The notes beneath the pieces are model-generated. The model did not search any database. It saw only the letters and a list, made by a program, of their open reading frames with translations, and was not told the origin of the DNA. Of a stretch of DNA of 64,000 bases, positions 7,193-15,098 are shown in pieces. Origin of the DNA: Halogranum gelatinilyticum (GTDB lineage: Archaea > Halobacteriota > Halobacteria > Halobacteriales > Haloferacaceae); the NCBI RefSeq assembly GCF_900103715.1, contig NZ_FNHL01000004.1:186001-250000 (forward strand), in the 5' to 3' direction. The position numbers and the translations under genes are program-made. Within the stretch, counting starts at the first letter, position 1. Every line of letters starts with the position of its first letter.

Positions 7193-8700
7193 GTCTCCGC
7201 GACCGACTCGACTCCGTCTTCAAGGGCCAAGAGGAGATCAATCTGACCGAAGGCTCTATCGCGAAGCCGCTGTTCTACCTCTCGCTGCCTATCGTCGTCA
7301 CCAATCTGCTGCAGACGGCGTACAACCTCGCCGACACCTTCTGGCTCGGCCAATACAGTACAGAAGCACTCGCCGCCATCAGCTTCGCCTTCCCGATGGT
7401 CTTTCTCCTCATCGCGCTCGGGATGGGGCTGTCGGTGGCCGGGAGCGTCCTCGTCGCCCAACACACCGGTGCCGAGGAGGAGGAGGAGGCCGAGTACGCC
7501 GCCTCCCAGACGGTGACGTTCTCGCTCGTCGCCGCCGTCCTGCTCGGAACGGTTGGCTATCTCGGCGTCGACCAGTTCCTCGGCCTGCTCGGGGCGTCGC
7601 CGGACGTGCTGCCGCTGGCGACGAGCTATATGCAGGTCATCTCGCTCGGTCTCGTCTTCATGTTCGGCTTCTTCGTCTTCATCTCGCTCATGCGGGGCTA
7701 CGGCGACACCATCACGCCGATGCTCGTCATGTTCGGTTCTGTGGTACTGAACATCTTCCTCGACCCCTTCCTCATCTTCGGGTTCACGGACAACCCGCTC
7801 TTTTCGATGCTCGGGCTACAGGGACTCGAAGCGAGCCTCTACGCTGCGACGGGTTACACCGGTGACGGCATCACGGGCGCGGCCGTCGCGACCATCTTCT
7901 CGCGGGCACTCGCGCTCGTCGTCGGTCTCGGCATCATGTTCAGCGGGACCCGCGGCGTCCAGATCCGGCTCTCGCAGATGACGCCGAACTTCTCGTACGC
8001 CCGCAAACTGCTCCGGATCGGCGTGCCCGCCTCCATCGAGGGGACCGGCCGCGCGCTCTCGGTCAACCTCCTCTTGATCATCGTCGGGCTGTTCTCGACG
8101 CAGGTCGTCGCCGGCTACGGTATCGGCGTCCGCATCTTCTCGGTCATCTTCCTCCCCGCCATCGCCGTTGCCCGCGGCGTCGAGACGATGACAGGCCAGA
8201 ACATCGGCGCGGGCAAGCCCGACCGCGCCGAGGGAGCGGCGAACTTCGCAGCGAAGGTGATGTTCGTCGTCCTCTCACTGCTCGGCGTCGTCGCCATCCT
8301 CGCGGCACAGCCCATCGCCGCGGTGTTCTCCAACGACCCGGCTGTCGTCGACGTCGCCGCCGCGTTCCTTCGGTGGGTCGCGCCGACGTTCGGCTTCATC
8401 GGTATCATGCGCGCCTACACCGGCAGCTTCCGCGGTGCGGGCCAGACCATCGTCGCCGCCGCCATCGCCATCACGATGCTCGGGCTGATTCGGCTCCCGG
8501 TCGCCTGGATCGGCTCCCAGCAGTTCGTGCCGGGACAGAACGGCATCTGGTTCGCCTTCTCGGTCTCCAACGTCGCCGGGGCGGCCATGGCCTACGCGTG
8601 GTACCGCCGTGGCACGTGGCGTGACGCCGACGCGACCCGCGGTCCCGGCGGCGACGTCGACGTCGACCTCGACGAGGGTGCGGCCGCTGCCGACGACTGA
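7189..8700 (+). CDS. MATE family efflux transporter
   Basis: The 503-residue protein has the two-fold MATE layout with about twelve membrane helices. Each half begins with the family pattern (LSLPIVVTNLLQTAYNLADTFWLG in the first, LLRIGVPASIEGTGRAL in the second; quoted only for position, near residues 27 and 265). MATE pumps export cationic compounds in exchange for Na+ or H+. The start is GTG at 7189, overlapping the TetR stop by 4 nt. The C-terminus is an acidic tail typical for haloarchaeal membrane proteins. Confidence 0.94.
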   Translation: MSLRDRLDSVFKGQEEINLTEGSIAKPLFYLSLPIVVTNLLQTAYNLADTFWLGQYSTEALAAISFAFPMVFLLIALGMGLSVAGSVLVAQHTGAEEEEEAEYAASQTVTFSLVAAVLLGTVGYLGVDQFLGLLGASPDVLPLATSYMQVISLGLVFMFGFFVFISLMRGYGDTITPMLVMFGSVVLNIFLDPFLIFGFTDNPLFSMLGLQGLEASLYAATGYTGDGITGAAVATIFSRALALVVGLGIMFSGTRGVQIRLSQMTPNFSYARKLLRIGVPASIEGTGRALSVNLLLIIVGLFSTQVVAGYGIGVRIFSVIFLPAIAVARGVETMTGQNIGAGKPDRAEGAANFAAKVMFVVLSLLGVVAILAAQPIAAVFSNDPAVVDVAAAFLRWVAPTFGFIGIMRAYTGSFRGAGQTIVAAAIAITMLGLIRLPVAWIGSQQFVPGQNGIWFAFSVSNVAGAAMAYAWYRRGTWRDADATRGPGGDVDVDLDEGAAAADD

Positions 8701-8739
8701 TAACGGCGGCTGACGCGGTGCCGCAGTCTCCGACTGAAC

Positions 8740-8748
8740 GCTTATTTT
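8740..8748 (+). promoter_or_regulatory. TATA box for the UspA gene at 8771
   Basis: GCTTATTTT is centred about 27 nt before the ATG at 8771, implying a leaderless transcript. Confidence 0.5.
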
Positions 8749-8770
8749 CTCATCCCACGAACCGCCCCCA

Positions 8771-9202
8771 ATGACGTTTGTCGTCCCGTTTGATGGCTCC
8801 GAACTGGCAACAGCCGCCCTCGACCGCGCGGTCACCCTCGGCGACGCCCTCGGCGAACCTGTGGTCGCAGTCAGCGTCGTCCGACGGAACGACGCCCCCT
8901 ACGCCCGCAAGAAGGGATGGCTCGACGCCGACGAGCCGTTCGACCTCGAAACGATCGTCGAGAGACTCCGCGAACAGGTCGCCGAGGCTGCCCCCGACGC
9001 CGAGTTCCGCCACACCACCATCGGCCGGTTCACGACGGATTCGGAGGTCGCACGGGCGATTCGGGGCCTCACAAGGGAGGTCGACGCGACGGTCGTCTTC
9101 GTCGGCAGCGACAACGCGGGCCGCATCGTCTCGTCGCTGTCGAGCATCGGAACGAAAGTCGCGACCGACGTCGCCTACGACGTCTACATCGTGCGGAGCT
9201 GA
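8771..9202 (+). CDS. Universal stress protein (UspA family)
   Basis: The 143-residue protein begins with the Usp strand and loop TFVVPFDGSELATAALDRA and ends with a hydrophobic strand DVYIVRS. The family nucleotide-binding motif G-x2-G-x9-G-S/T is degenerate here (FVGSDNAGRIVSSLSSIGT), so ATP binding is uncertain. Usp proteins are cytoplasmic dimers of poorly defined role, induced under stress. It is monocistronic with its own TATA box. Confidence 0.85.
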   Translation: MTFVVPFDGSELATAALDRAVTLGDALGEPVVAVSVVRRNDAPYARKKGWLDADEPFDLETIVERLREQVAEAAPDAEFRHTTIGRFTTDSEVARAIRGLTREVDATVVFVGSDNAGRIVSSLSSIGTKVATDVAYDVYIVRS

Positions 9203-9260
9203 GAGCCGATGGATCTTGTCACCGGCTTCGACAGGTGAACCGTGACATCTCATCGACGCA

Positions 9261-9270
9261 TATATTTATA
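9261..9270 (+). promoter_or_regulatory. TATA box upstream of the small gene and HalX operon
   Basis: TATATTTATA lies 35 nt (centre) before the GTG at 9301. A second AT-rich block at 9283-9299 may contribute. The box is the strongest TATA match in this part of the window. Confidence 0.5.
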
Positions 9271-9300
9271 CCAGCTCGGCCAGTAATTATTTGTATCATA

Positions 9301-9504
9301 GTGACTCTCTGGGGTGGCCAGCAGTTCGACTCGGCCGTCGACGGCTGGACGACCGCGGTGTTCACCCGCGACGAGAGCGAATCCGCTGAACGCGACAGTG
9401 TCAGCGGACCCCTCGGAACCAGTGGAACCAACAGGACCAGCGAGACGATGGCGACGAACGCTGCGGAGACCCGTCGGCCGACAGTCGAAGGGACCGACAG
9501 ATGA
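9301..9504 (+). CDS. Small hypothetical protein coupled to the HalX regulator (67 aa)
   Basis: A GTG at 9301 opens 67 codons with near-complete G/C third positions from the first codon on, which marks genuine haloarchaeal coding sequence. The product is hydrophilic, starts with VTLWGGQQFDSAVDGW and continues into a Ser/Thr/Glu-rich tail. It has no Cys, no membrane helix and no family that I recognise. Its TGA overlaps the ATG of the response regulator (ATGA at 9501-9504), so translation is probably coupled. The start is uncertain; an internal ATG at 9448 would leave only 18 residues. Confidence 0.55.
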   Translation: MTLWGGQQFDSAVDGWTTAVFTRDESESAERDSVSGPLGTSGTNRTSETMATNAAETRRPTVEGTDR

Positions 9505-10142
9505 CCACAGACGACGAGACGACTCACTCGGCCGACGACGAAGCCAGTCGGACAGACGAAAGCGAGAGCGACCGGCCGGTCGTCCTCGTGGTCGAAGACC
9601 AGCCCGCAGTCGCCGAGACCTACCGGCAGATGCTCGCGGACCGCTACACGGTCCGCGTTGCGACCGACGGAGGGGCGGCACTCGCCGCCCTCTCGACGGG
9701 CGTCGACGTCGTGTTGCTCGACCGCACGATGCCCGGCATATCGGGCGAGGAGATACTCGCGGAGATCCGTGACCGTGGCTCCGAGTGCCGGATGGCGATG
9801 GTGACCGCCGTCGAGCCCGACGTCGACATCGTCGAGATGGGCTTCGACGCCTACGTCCAGAAGCCGCCGACGCGGGCGGAGCTGGTCGCGACGGTCGAGG
9901 ACCTCCTCCGCCGGAGTCGCTACGCCGCGGATCTCCGGAACTACTGCACCGCCCTGTCGAAACAGGCGACGCTGGCGGCTGCCGAGAAGCCGATGGCGGC
10001 CCACCCGGAGTACGCGACGTTGGTGGCCGACATCGAAGCGACGGGCGAGCGACTGCAGGCGGCCGCGGTGGACCTCACCGACGACATGGCGTTTCTCTCC
10101 GTTATCCGCCACATCGACGAGACGCCCGGCGTCGACGCCTGA
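9501..10142 (+). CDS. Response regulator with HalX domain
   Basis: The 213-residue protein has a receiver domain at about residues 28-145 (VVLVVEDQP with the acidic pair, phospho-acceptor Asp in VVLLDRTMPG, Thr in VTAVEP, Lys in YVQKPP) and a C-terminal HalX domain (about residues 147-205), an all-helical module found in haloarchaeal response regulators. The first 25 residues are an acidic leader. No kinase gene is adjacent. The start codon overlaps the stop of the small gene at 9301-9504. Confidence 0.92.
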   Translation: MTTDDETTHSADDEASRTDESESDRPVVLVVEDQPAVAETYRQMLADRYTVRVATDGGAALAALSTGVDVVLLDRTMPGISGEEILAEIRDRGSECRMAMVTAVEPDVDIVEMGFDAYVQKPPTRAELVATVEDLLRRSRYAADLRNYCTALSKQATLAAAEKPMAAHPEYATLVADIEATGERLQAAAVDLTDDMAFLSVIRHIDETPGVDA

Positions 10143-10220
10143 CGCCGCCGTTGCTCACTGCGGGCACCCTCGTCGCCTCGGTGTCGGCGTGGCCGACGGC
10201 TGTCGCTACTCACGCCGTCG

Positions 10221-12008
10221 CTACTCGCGTCGTCGCTGCCGCATCTCCTGGCGCGTGAACTGCGGGCTGACGCGGAGGCCGCGCTTGCCGCGGAGTGACT
10301 GGGCGAACAGCAGGCAGAGGACGGCGGTCCCGGCAGCCGCGACGAGCGGGACGGGTCCGGTCGTCGTCGCGACGAGCAGCAGGGTCGCGGCGACGCTCGC
10401 CGCCAGCAGGATGCCGAGACAGAGCCGTTTGGCGAAGCGGTCCCACGGCTCCTCGCGGCCGCCCGCGAGGACGATGCCCAGCGCGAGGTTGCCGCGTTCC
10501 GCACGGTCGAGGACGCGTTCGAGTTTGGGCGGTACCCGAACCAGCGACTGTGCAGTGGCCTGAATCTCTTTCTGCGTCGACTCGACGACGCGCTTGACGC
10601 CTTCCTCGCCGTAGCCCTCCTCGCGGACGTAGTCGGTGATGAGCGCGATGACGTCGAACTCGGGGTCGAGCGTCCCGGCGACGCCGTCGAGGACCGTCGT
10701 CACCCGGACGATGAGCGCGACCTGCTGAGGCAAGCGAAGGGGAAACTCGTAGATGTTCGACTGGAACTCGCCGACCAGCTGCTCGATGCGGTAGTCGTCG
10801 AGGTCGTTGCCGCGGAACGACTCGATGGCGAGGTCGAACACCTCGCGCATCAGTTCGCGGTCGGCCGTCGGGTCCAGCGCGTCCATCGCGACGAAGGCGT
10901 CGATGACGCCGTCGATGTCGTCGCGGGCGATGGCGACGTAGAAGTCGAGGATGTTGTTCTGAAGTTCCTGAGACACCCGGCCGGTCATGCCGAAGTCGTA
11001 GAAGACGATCGAGCCGTCGCGCTTGACCGCCAGATTTCCCGGATGCGGGTCGGCGTGGAAGACGCCGTCTTCGAGAATCATCTGGATGTACGCGGATTCG
11101 AGGCGGCGGATGAGTGCCGTCCGGTCGATACCGGCCTCGTCGAGCGCGTCGACGTCGTCGATCTTGATACCGTCGACGTACTCCATCGTCAGCACGCGCG
11201 GCGAGGAGTGGTCGACGAGCACCTCGGGGACGATGATCGACTCGTCGTCGGCGAAGTTGTCGCGGATGGTCCGGAGCATCGCCGCCTCGTGGGCGTAGTC
11301 CATCTCCTCGCGGATGGCGTCGGCGAACTCTCGCCCTAAGTTCTGCAGGGTGTACGCCTGTCCCTGGGGTGCAGTGGCCGTGAGCAGGGGCATGAGCGCG
11401 TCGATGACCCGGAGGTCGGCTTCGACGCGCGGGCGGATGTCCGGGCGGAGCACCTTCACCGCGACCTGCTGGCCGTCGACGCGGGCGGTGTAGACCTGCC
11501 CGAGGCTCGCGCCGCTGATGGGCTCGGTGTCGAAGTCGTCGAAGACCTCGTCGACCGGGCCGAGGTCGCTCTCGACGACGGGGCGTACTTCGTCCCAATC
11601 GTCGGCGGGCACGCGGTCCTGGAGCCGCGAGAGGACGTCGATGTAGGTCCGCGGGAGGGCGTCGGGGCGGGTCGAGAGGATCTGGCCGAGTTTGATGAAC
11701 GTCGGCCCGAGCGCGACGAGGCTGTCGAGCAGCCGTTCGGCGCGGGCGGTCTGCTGGTCGGCCGTGACCTGTCGGCGACGGCCGAAGAGGAGGAAGCGTC
11801 GGCGGTCCCGGAGATACGTGAGCGCGAGCGGGAGGAACTCGCGGACGACGGCGACGAGTCGGACGAGCGCGCGCAGGCGGAGCCAGTCGGTGTCGGCGTC
11901 CGTGTCGCTCGCGGCGGACTGCTCGTCGGCGGCCGCACCGTCGGCGTCGGAGCTCACGCCGTCTGCGACGGCGGCGGCGAGCGAGGACCGGGTGGTGTCG
12001 TCGTCCAT
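10221..12008 (-). CDS. ABC1/UbiB family atypical protein kinase
   Basis: The 595-residue protein carries the UbiB-family hallmarks in order: the KxGQ motif (FIKLGQILSTRPDALP), the modified Ala-rich nucleotide loop (ISGASLGQVYTA), VAVKVLRPDI with the invariant Lys, HADPHPGNLAV as catalytic loop and YDFGMTG as metal-binding DFG. Two hydrophobic segments at the C-terminus anchor it to the membrane. Relatives support isoprenoid quinone biosynthesis as ATPases or kinases; the archaeal substrate is unknown. The start MDDDTTRS at 12006-12008 was chosen because earlier in-frame codons would be non-acidic. It is divergent from the reductase at 12175. Confidence 0.92.
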   Translation of the reverse strand: MDDDTTRSSLAAAVADGVSSDADGAAADEQSAASDTDADTDWLRLRALVRLVAVVREFLPLALTYLRDRRRFLLFGRRRQVTADQQTARAERLLDSLVALGPTFIKLGQILSTRPDALPRTYIDVLSRLQDRVPADDWDEVRPVVESDLGPVDEVFDDFDTEPISGASLGQVYTARVDGQQVAVKVLRPDIRPRVEADLRVIDALMPLLTATAPQGQAYTLQNLGREFADAIREEMDYAHEAAMLRTIRDNFADDESIIVPEVLVDHSSPRVLTMEYVDGIKIDDVDALDEAGIDRTALIRRLESAYIQMILEDGVFHADPHPGNLAVKRDGSIVFYDFGMTGRVSQELQNNILDFYVAIARDDIDGVIDAFVAMDALDPTADRELMREVFDLAIESFRGNDLDDYRIEQLVGEFQSNIYEFPLRLPQQVALIVRVTTVLDGVAGTLDPEFDVIALITDYVREEGYGEEGVKRVVESTQKEIQATAQSLVRVPPKLERVLDRAERGNLALGIVLAGGREEPWDRFAKRLCLGILLAASVAATLLLVATTTGPVPLVAAAGTAVLCLLFAQSLRGKRGLRVSPQFTRQEMRQRRRE

Positions 12009-12174
12009 CGGGAGGCTAGATGGAGTGGCGACCCGCGACGACAAGAACCCCACGTCCGCGGCGAGACGAGTGTTCTGTGTCCACACGGCCCATATCTCAC
12101 TGCCCCGAGAGGGGGCAAGACCCTCGCCCGGCGGAGGTCCTTTTACCACTCTCAATCAATTGGCTGTTGTTCCG

Positions 12175-13203
12175 ATGACCGACCTCCCCGAGACCAACCG
12201 CCAGTACCACCTCGCCAAGCGACCGACCGGCGAGCCCGACATGGACACCTTCGAACTCGTCGAGGCAGACGTTCCCGAGCCGGACGCGAACGAAGTGCTC
12301 GTCAAGACGCTCTATCTCTCCGTCGACCCCTATATGCGGGGCCGGATGCGGGACGCCGAGTCCTACGCGGAGCCGTGGGACGTCGGCGAGCCGATGCAGG
12401 CCGGTGTCGTCGGCGAAGTCGTCGCCTCGAACCACGCCGCGTTCGGCGAGGGCGACGTCGTCGTCGGCAACCTCGACTGGGCCGAGTACACGGCCGCGGA
12501 CGGCGGCGAGCTGACCGCCATCGACCCGGACGTCGCGCCCGTCTCAACCGCGCTCGGCGTCGTCGGGATGCCCGGCCGGACGGCCTACTTCGGCCTGCTC
12601 GACGTCGCGGGACCGAAACCAGGCGACACCGTCGTCGTCTCCGGTGCGGCGGGCGCGGTTGGCTCTGTGGTCGGCCAGTTGGCGCGCGAGGCTGGCTGTC
12701 GCGTCGTCGGCTTCGCCGGGTCGGACACCAAGACAGAGTGGCTCACGGACGAGTTGGGCTTCGACGCGGCGATCAACTACAAGACGACCGACGACCTCTC
12801 GGCCGCGCTCGCGGACGCCGCGCCCGACGGCGTGGACGTCTACTTCGACAACGTCGGCGGTCCCATCACGGACGCCGTCTTCAATCAGTTGAACGTCGAC
12901 GCCCGCGTCGCGGTCTGCGGGCAGATCTCGCAGTACAACGCGATCGAACTACCCACTGGACCCCGAAAGCTCGGGACGCTCATCCAGAAGCGCGCGAGCG
13001 TCGAAGGCTTCCTCGTCAGCGACTTCCAGCCGCGGTTCGAGGAGGCGACGACGCGGCTGGCCGGCTGGGTCGCAGACGGCACCATCCAGTACCGCGAGAC
13101 GGTGACCGAAGGCTTCGAGAACGCCCCCGACGCGTTCCTCGGGCTGTTCGAGGGCGAGAACATCGGCAAGCAGCTCGTGAAGGTCGCCGAGCGGTCCGAA
13201 TAG
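12175..13203 (+). CDS. NADP-dependent oxidoreductase, zinc-free medium-chain (MDR) family
   Basis: The 342-residue protein is of the leukotriene B4 dehydrogenase / curcumin reductase type. It has the N-terminal GroES-like part (NRQYHLAKRPTG, SVDPYMRGRM) and a Rossmann domain with GAAGAVGSVVGQLA near residue 156 and FDNVGG near residue 224. No zinc-binding Cys set is present. Family members reduce the alpha,beta double bond of enones and enals with NADPH. ATG at 12175 follows a T-rich stretch; the longer frame to the left is antisense to the ABC1 gene and was not used. Confidence 0.92.
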   Translation: MTDLPETNRQYHLAKRPTGEPDMDTFELVEADVPEPDANEVLVKTLYLSVDPYMRGRMRDAESYAEPWDVGEPMQAGVVGEVVASNHAAFGEGDVVVGNLDWAEYTAADGGELTAIDPDVAPVSTALGVVGMPGRTAYFGLLDVAGPKPGDTVVVSGAAGAVGSVVGQLAREAGCRVVGFAGSDTKTEWLTDELGFDAAINYKTTDDLSAALADAAPDGVDVYFDNVGGPITDAVFNQLNVDARVAVCGQISQYNAIELPTGPRKLGTLIQKRASVEGFLVSDFQPRFEEATTRLAGWVADGTIQYRETVTEGFENAPDAFLGLFEGENIGKQLVKVAERSE

Positions 13204-13266
13204 TCCCGTCGAATATACTGTCGTTGGCCACAGAACACAAGTCCCTCCAGCCGGCTATTGGGAGAT

Positions 13267-13491
13267 ATGGAAGAAGCACTCGAAGTCGTCGACGTGGTCG
13301 CGGACTCCGAACTGGAGGGTGCAGTCACGTGGCTGCTGCGCATCGTCGGCCTCGTGTTGCTCCTCGGCGGATTGGGGCTGTGGCTCCTGACCGAGATGGG
13401 ACTCCTGGTGCTGCCCGCGCTGCTCATCGTGGCCGGGTTGGTACTGCTCGTCGCGCCGAGCATCCTGCTCGCGCTCGCAGAGTTGGCCTAG
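13267..13491 (+). CDS. Small membrane protein (74 aa)
   Basis: The product has an acidic N-terminus (MEEALEVVDVVAD) and two hydrophobic helices at about residues 23-43 and 46-68 separated by a short turn. Third codon positions are strongly G/C biased. No family is recognised. The ATG at 13267 is preferred over a TTG three codons earlier. It follows the reductase gene by 63 nt. Confidence 0.65.
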   Translation: MEEALEVVDVVADSELEGAVTWLLRIVGLVLLLGGLGLWLLTEMGLLVLPALLIVAGLVLLVAPSILLALAELA

Positions 13492-13556
13492 CGAACTAGC
13501 AAACACGACGCGCAGTACGGAGTCGGAGTTATTCTCACCGCCCGCGTAGGGGCGGT

Positions 13557-13826
13557 ATGGTCCTCGAACAGGAGACGAACAGTGACGAGACGGCCAGTGG
13601 CGAGGCTGTGCGTGCGAGGTGGCCGCCCGCCGTCGCCGCGCTGCTCGGTCTCGGCTCGCTCTTCGGCGTCGGACTCGCGGTGACAGCCTACTTGGAGCCG
13701 TACGTCTGGCCGTCGGTGCTCGTCGGGGTTCCGGCGGGACTCGTCGCGGGCGTCGTCGTCACCGTCGTGAGCTACTGGCTGTTGACGCGCTGGCAGCGGA
13801 GGGCTGCGGCACAGCACGAAGACTGA
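13557..13826 (+). CDS. Small membrane protein (89 aa)
   Basis: After a hydrophilic Glu/Ser/Thr-rich N-terminus of about 22 residues there are two membrane helices (about 24-45 and 50-76), then a basic C-terminus (RWQRRAAA). No family is recognised. The last 55 nt overlap, tail to tail, the end of the SprT-like gene on the other strand. Confidence 0.65.
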   Translation: MVLEQETNSDETASGEAVRARWPPAVAALLGLGSLFGVGLAVTAYLEPYVWPSVLVGVPAGLVAGVVVTVVSYWLLTRWQRRAAAQHED

Positions 13827-14362
13827 TACTGGCTGTGTTCGCGGACGAGTTTGCAGTCGCGGTAGCGACGCGCCACGACCTGCTCGCAGTCGCCACAGGA
13901 GAGGACGAACTTCGGCGTCGCGAAGCGTCGGCACTTGACCGGCGTGTCGAGCGTTTCGGCGCGGTGCTTGAACCGGGAGCCGTGGTTAGTCGTCCCGAAC
14001 CGCTGGAACTGCTCGACGTGGACGAGTTCGTGTCGGAGGGTTGCGGCCCACTCCTCGCGGTCGAAGCTCTGGGCTGCTTCCCAGGTGAGTGAGACGGTGC
14101 AGGTCGGCGGGTGGGGGTCGGCCGTTGCGTCGTGACTGGACCAGTCGACTGGCGTGCCGACCGCGGCGTCGGGGATGCGCGGGCGTTTGACGGCGGCGGC
14201 GCGGCGTTTGGCGCGAGTCGAGACCTCCCACTCGACGCGCGAGAGGTCGACTGCGAGGTCGGTTGTCTCGGTTTGGGTGTGGGCGTAGCGGCGGGACCAC
14301 GCGACTAGGGCGGCGTGGCTGTCGAGGGTCTCGTACGCGTCGGGGACGGCGTCGTCTGCCAC
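13772..14362 (-). CDS. SprT-like zinc metalloprotein
   Basis: The 196-residue protein has the SprT/Spartan-type active-site motif HELVHVEQFQRFG near residue 112 with a downstream acidic/His element (NHGSRFKHRAE), followed by a zinc-ribbon-like segment with CGDCEQ and, near the C-terminus, SCC. In eukaryotes relatives degrade DNA-crosslinked proteins; in archaea the function is not established. The final 18 codons lie inside the convergent small membrane gene, which is unusual, so the C-terminus may be extended relative to relatives. Confidence 0.85.
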   Translation of the reverse strand: MADDAVPDAYETLDSHAALVAWSRRYAHTQTETTDLAVDLSRVEWEVSTRAKRRAAAVKRPRIPDAAVGTPVDWSSHDATADPHPPTCTVSLTWEAAQSFDREEWAATLRHELVHVEQFQRFGTTNHGSRFKHRAETLDTPVKCRRFATPKFVLSCGDCEQVVARRYRDCKLVREHSQYQSSCCAAALRCQRVNSQ

Positions 14363-14816
14363 GATTGGCGTGTTGTGGGCGAGTGGTATGAATGGTTCTG
14401 CTATCTGTGGCGGAGTCTGTTAGGGCGAGGAAGTGCGTAGGCGATTGTGTAACTGGAGACGCCTCGAAAGCCCCGACGCGCTGGACTCGGTGACCTCGTT
14501 GCGCGCGCTCCCTCCGGTCGCGTGCTAACGTCGGTCGCCTTCGCCCAGCGCGTCGCCCCTTTCAGTCCCGCCCGCGACAGCCACGTCCTCCCCAGCCGAT
14601 TCGCTCACTTCGCTCCCGCTCGTTCGCTCATCCCTCGCGTGCGTGTCTCGCGGCACAGAGGCCGCGAAGCCACGCGCCACGACCAGTTGGACACTCCACG
14701 GGGCTTTCGAGGAGTCCTCTTCAGCGGACGAGACCAATTTGACCGACACGAACGAATCGACGAGACACACCATCACTCGATAAACGTTCAAACCGATCCG
14801 TGCCGACACGTCGAGT
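14363..14816. other. Intergenic gap containing a dispersed repeat element
   Basis: Most of this gap is the inverted-repeat-bounded element at 14462-14712. The remaining left part (14363-14461) is the likely promoter of the leftward SprT-like gene, and the right part (14713-14816) precedes the Cys-rich small gene, with a TATA-like ATAAACG near 14779. No protein-coding frame looks genuine. Confidence 0.6.
14462..14712. repeat. Dispersed element, copy 1, with 14-bp terminal inverted repeats
   Basis: The stretch begins with CCTCGAAAGCCCCG and ends with its exact complement CGGGGCTTTCGAGG. Inside, on the minus strand, are blocks shared with the second copy at 57779-58001: CGTGGCTTCGCGGC, GCGAGGGATGAGCGAACGAG, AGCGAATCGGCTGGGGAGG and GGGACTGAAAGGGG. 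There is no transposase and no clear target-site duplication. It could be a non-autonomous mobile element (MITE-like) or a structured RNA family. Confidence 0.7.
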
Positions 14817-15092
14817 ATGAAAGTCAAGTACCGCGTCACGAACCCTGAGAGTCCCGAACCGGACTACGAAGCCGTCGAGACCGTCCCCTGCTGTCAGGAG
14901 TGTCTCGACGCCTGGGAGCGCGAGACGTTCACCTTCGAGGCGGGCGTCGACCTCGACACCGACGAGTCGGTCGCCATCGTCTGCGTCCGCGCCTACGAAC
15001 GCACCGACGAGGGCGAGTTCGAGAGCGCGCTTCCGATGTATTACTGCCCCTTCTGCGGGACCGGCATCCTCTGTGTCGAAGTCGACGACTAG
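14817..15092 (+). CDS. Small Cys-rich hypothetical protein (91 aa)
   Basis: The acidic product has two Cys clusters, VPCCQECLD near residue 25 and YYCPFCGTGILC near residue 78, which together could bind one zinc ion. The region between them is a predicted beta-rich segment (SVAIVCVRAYE). No family is recognised. It ends 6 nt before the convergent CARF-type regulator gene. Confidence 0.65.
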   Translation: MKVKYRVTNPESPEPDYEAVETVPCCQECLDAWERETFTFEAGVDLDTDESVAIVCVRAYERTDEGEFESALPMYYCPFCGTGILCVEVDD

Positions 15093-15098
15093 CCCGAA

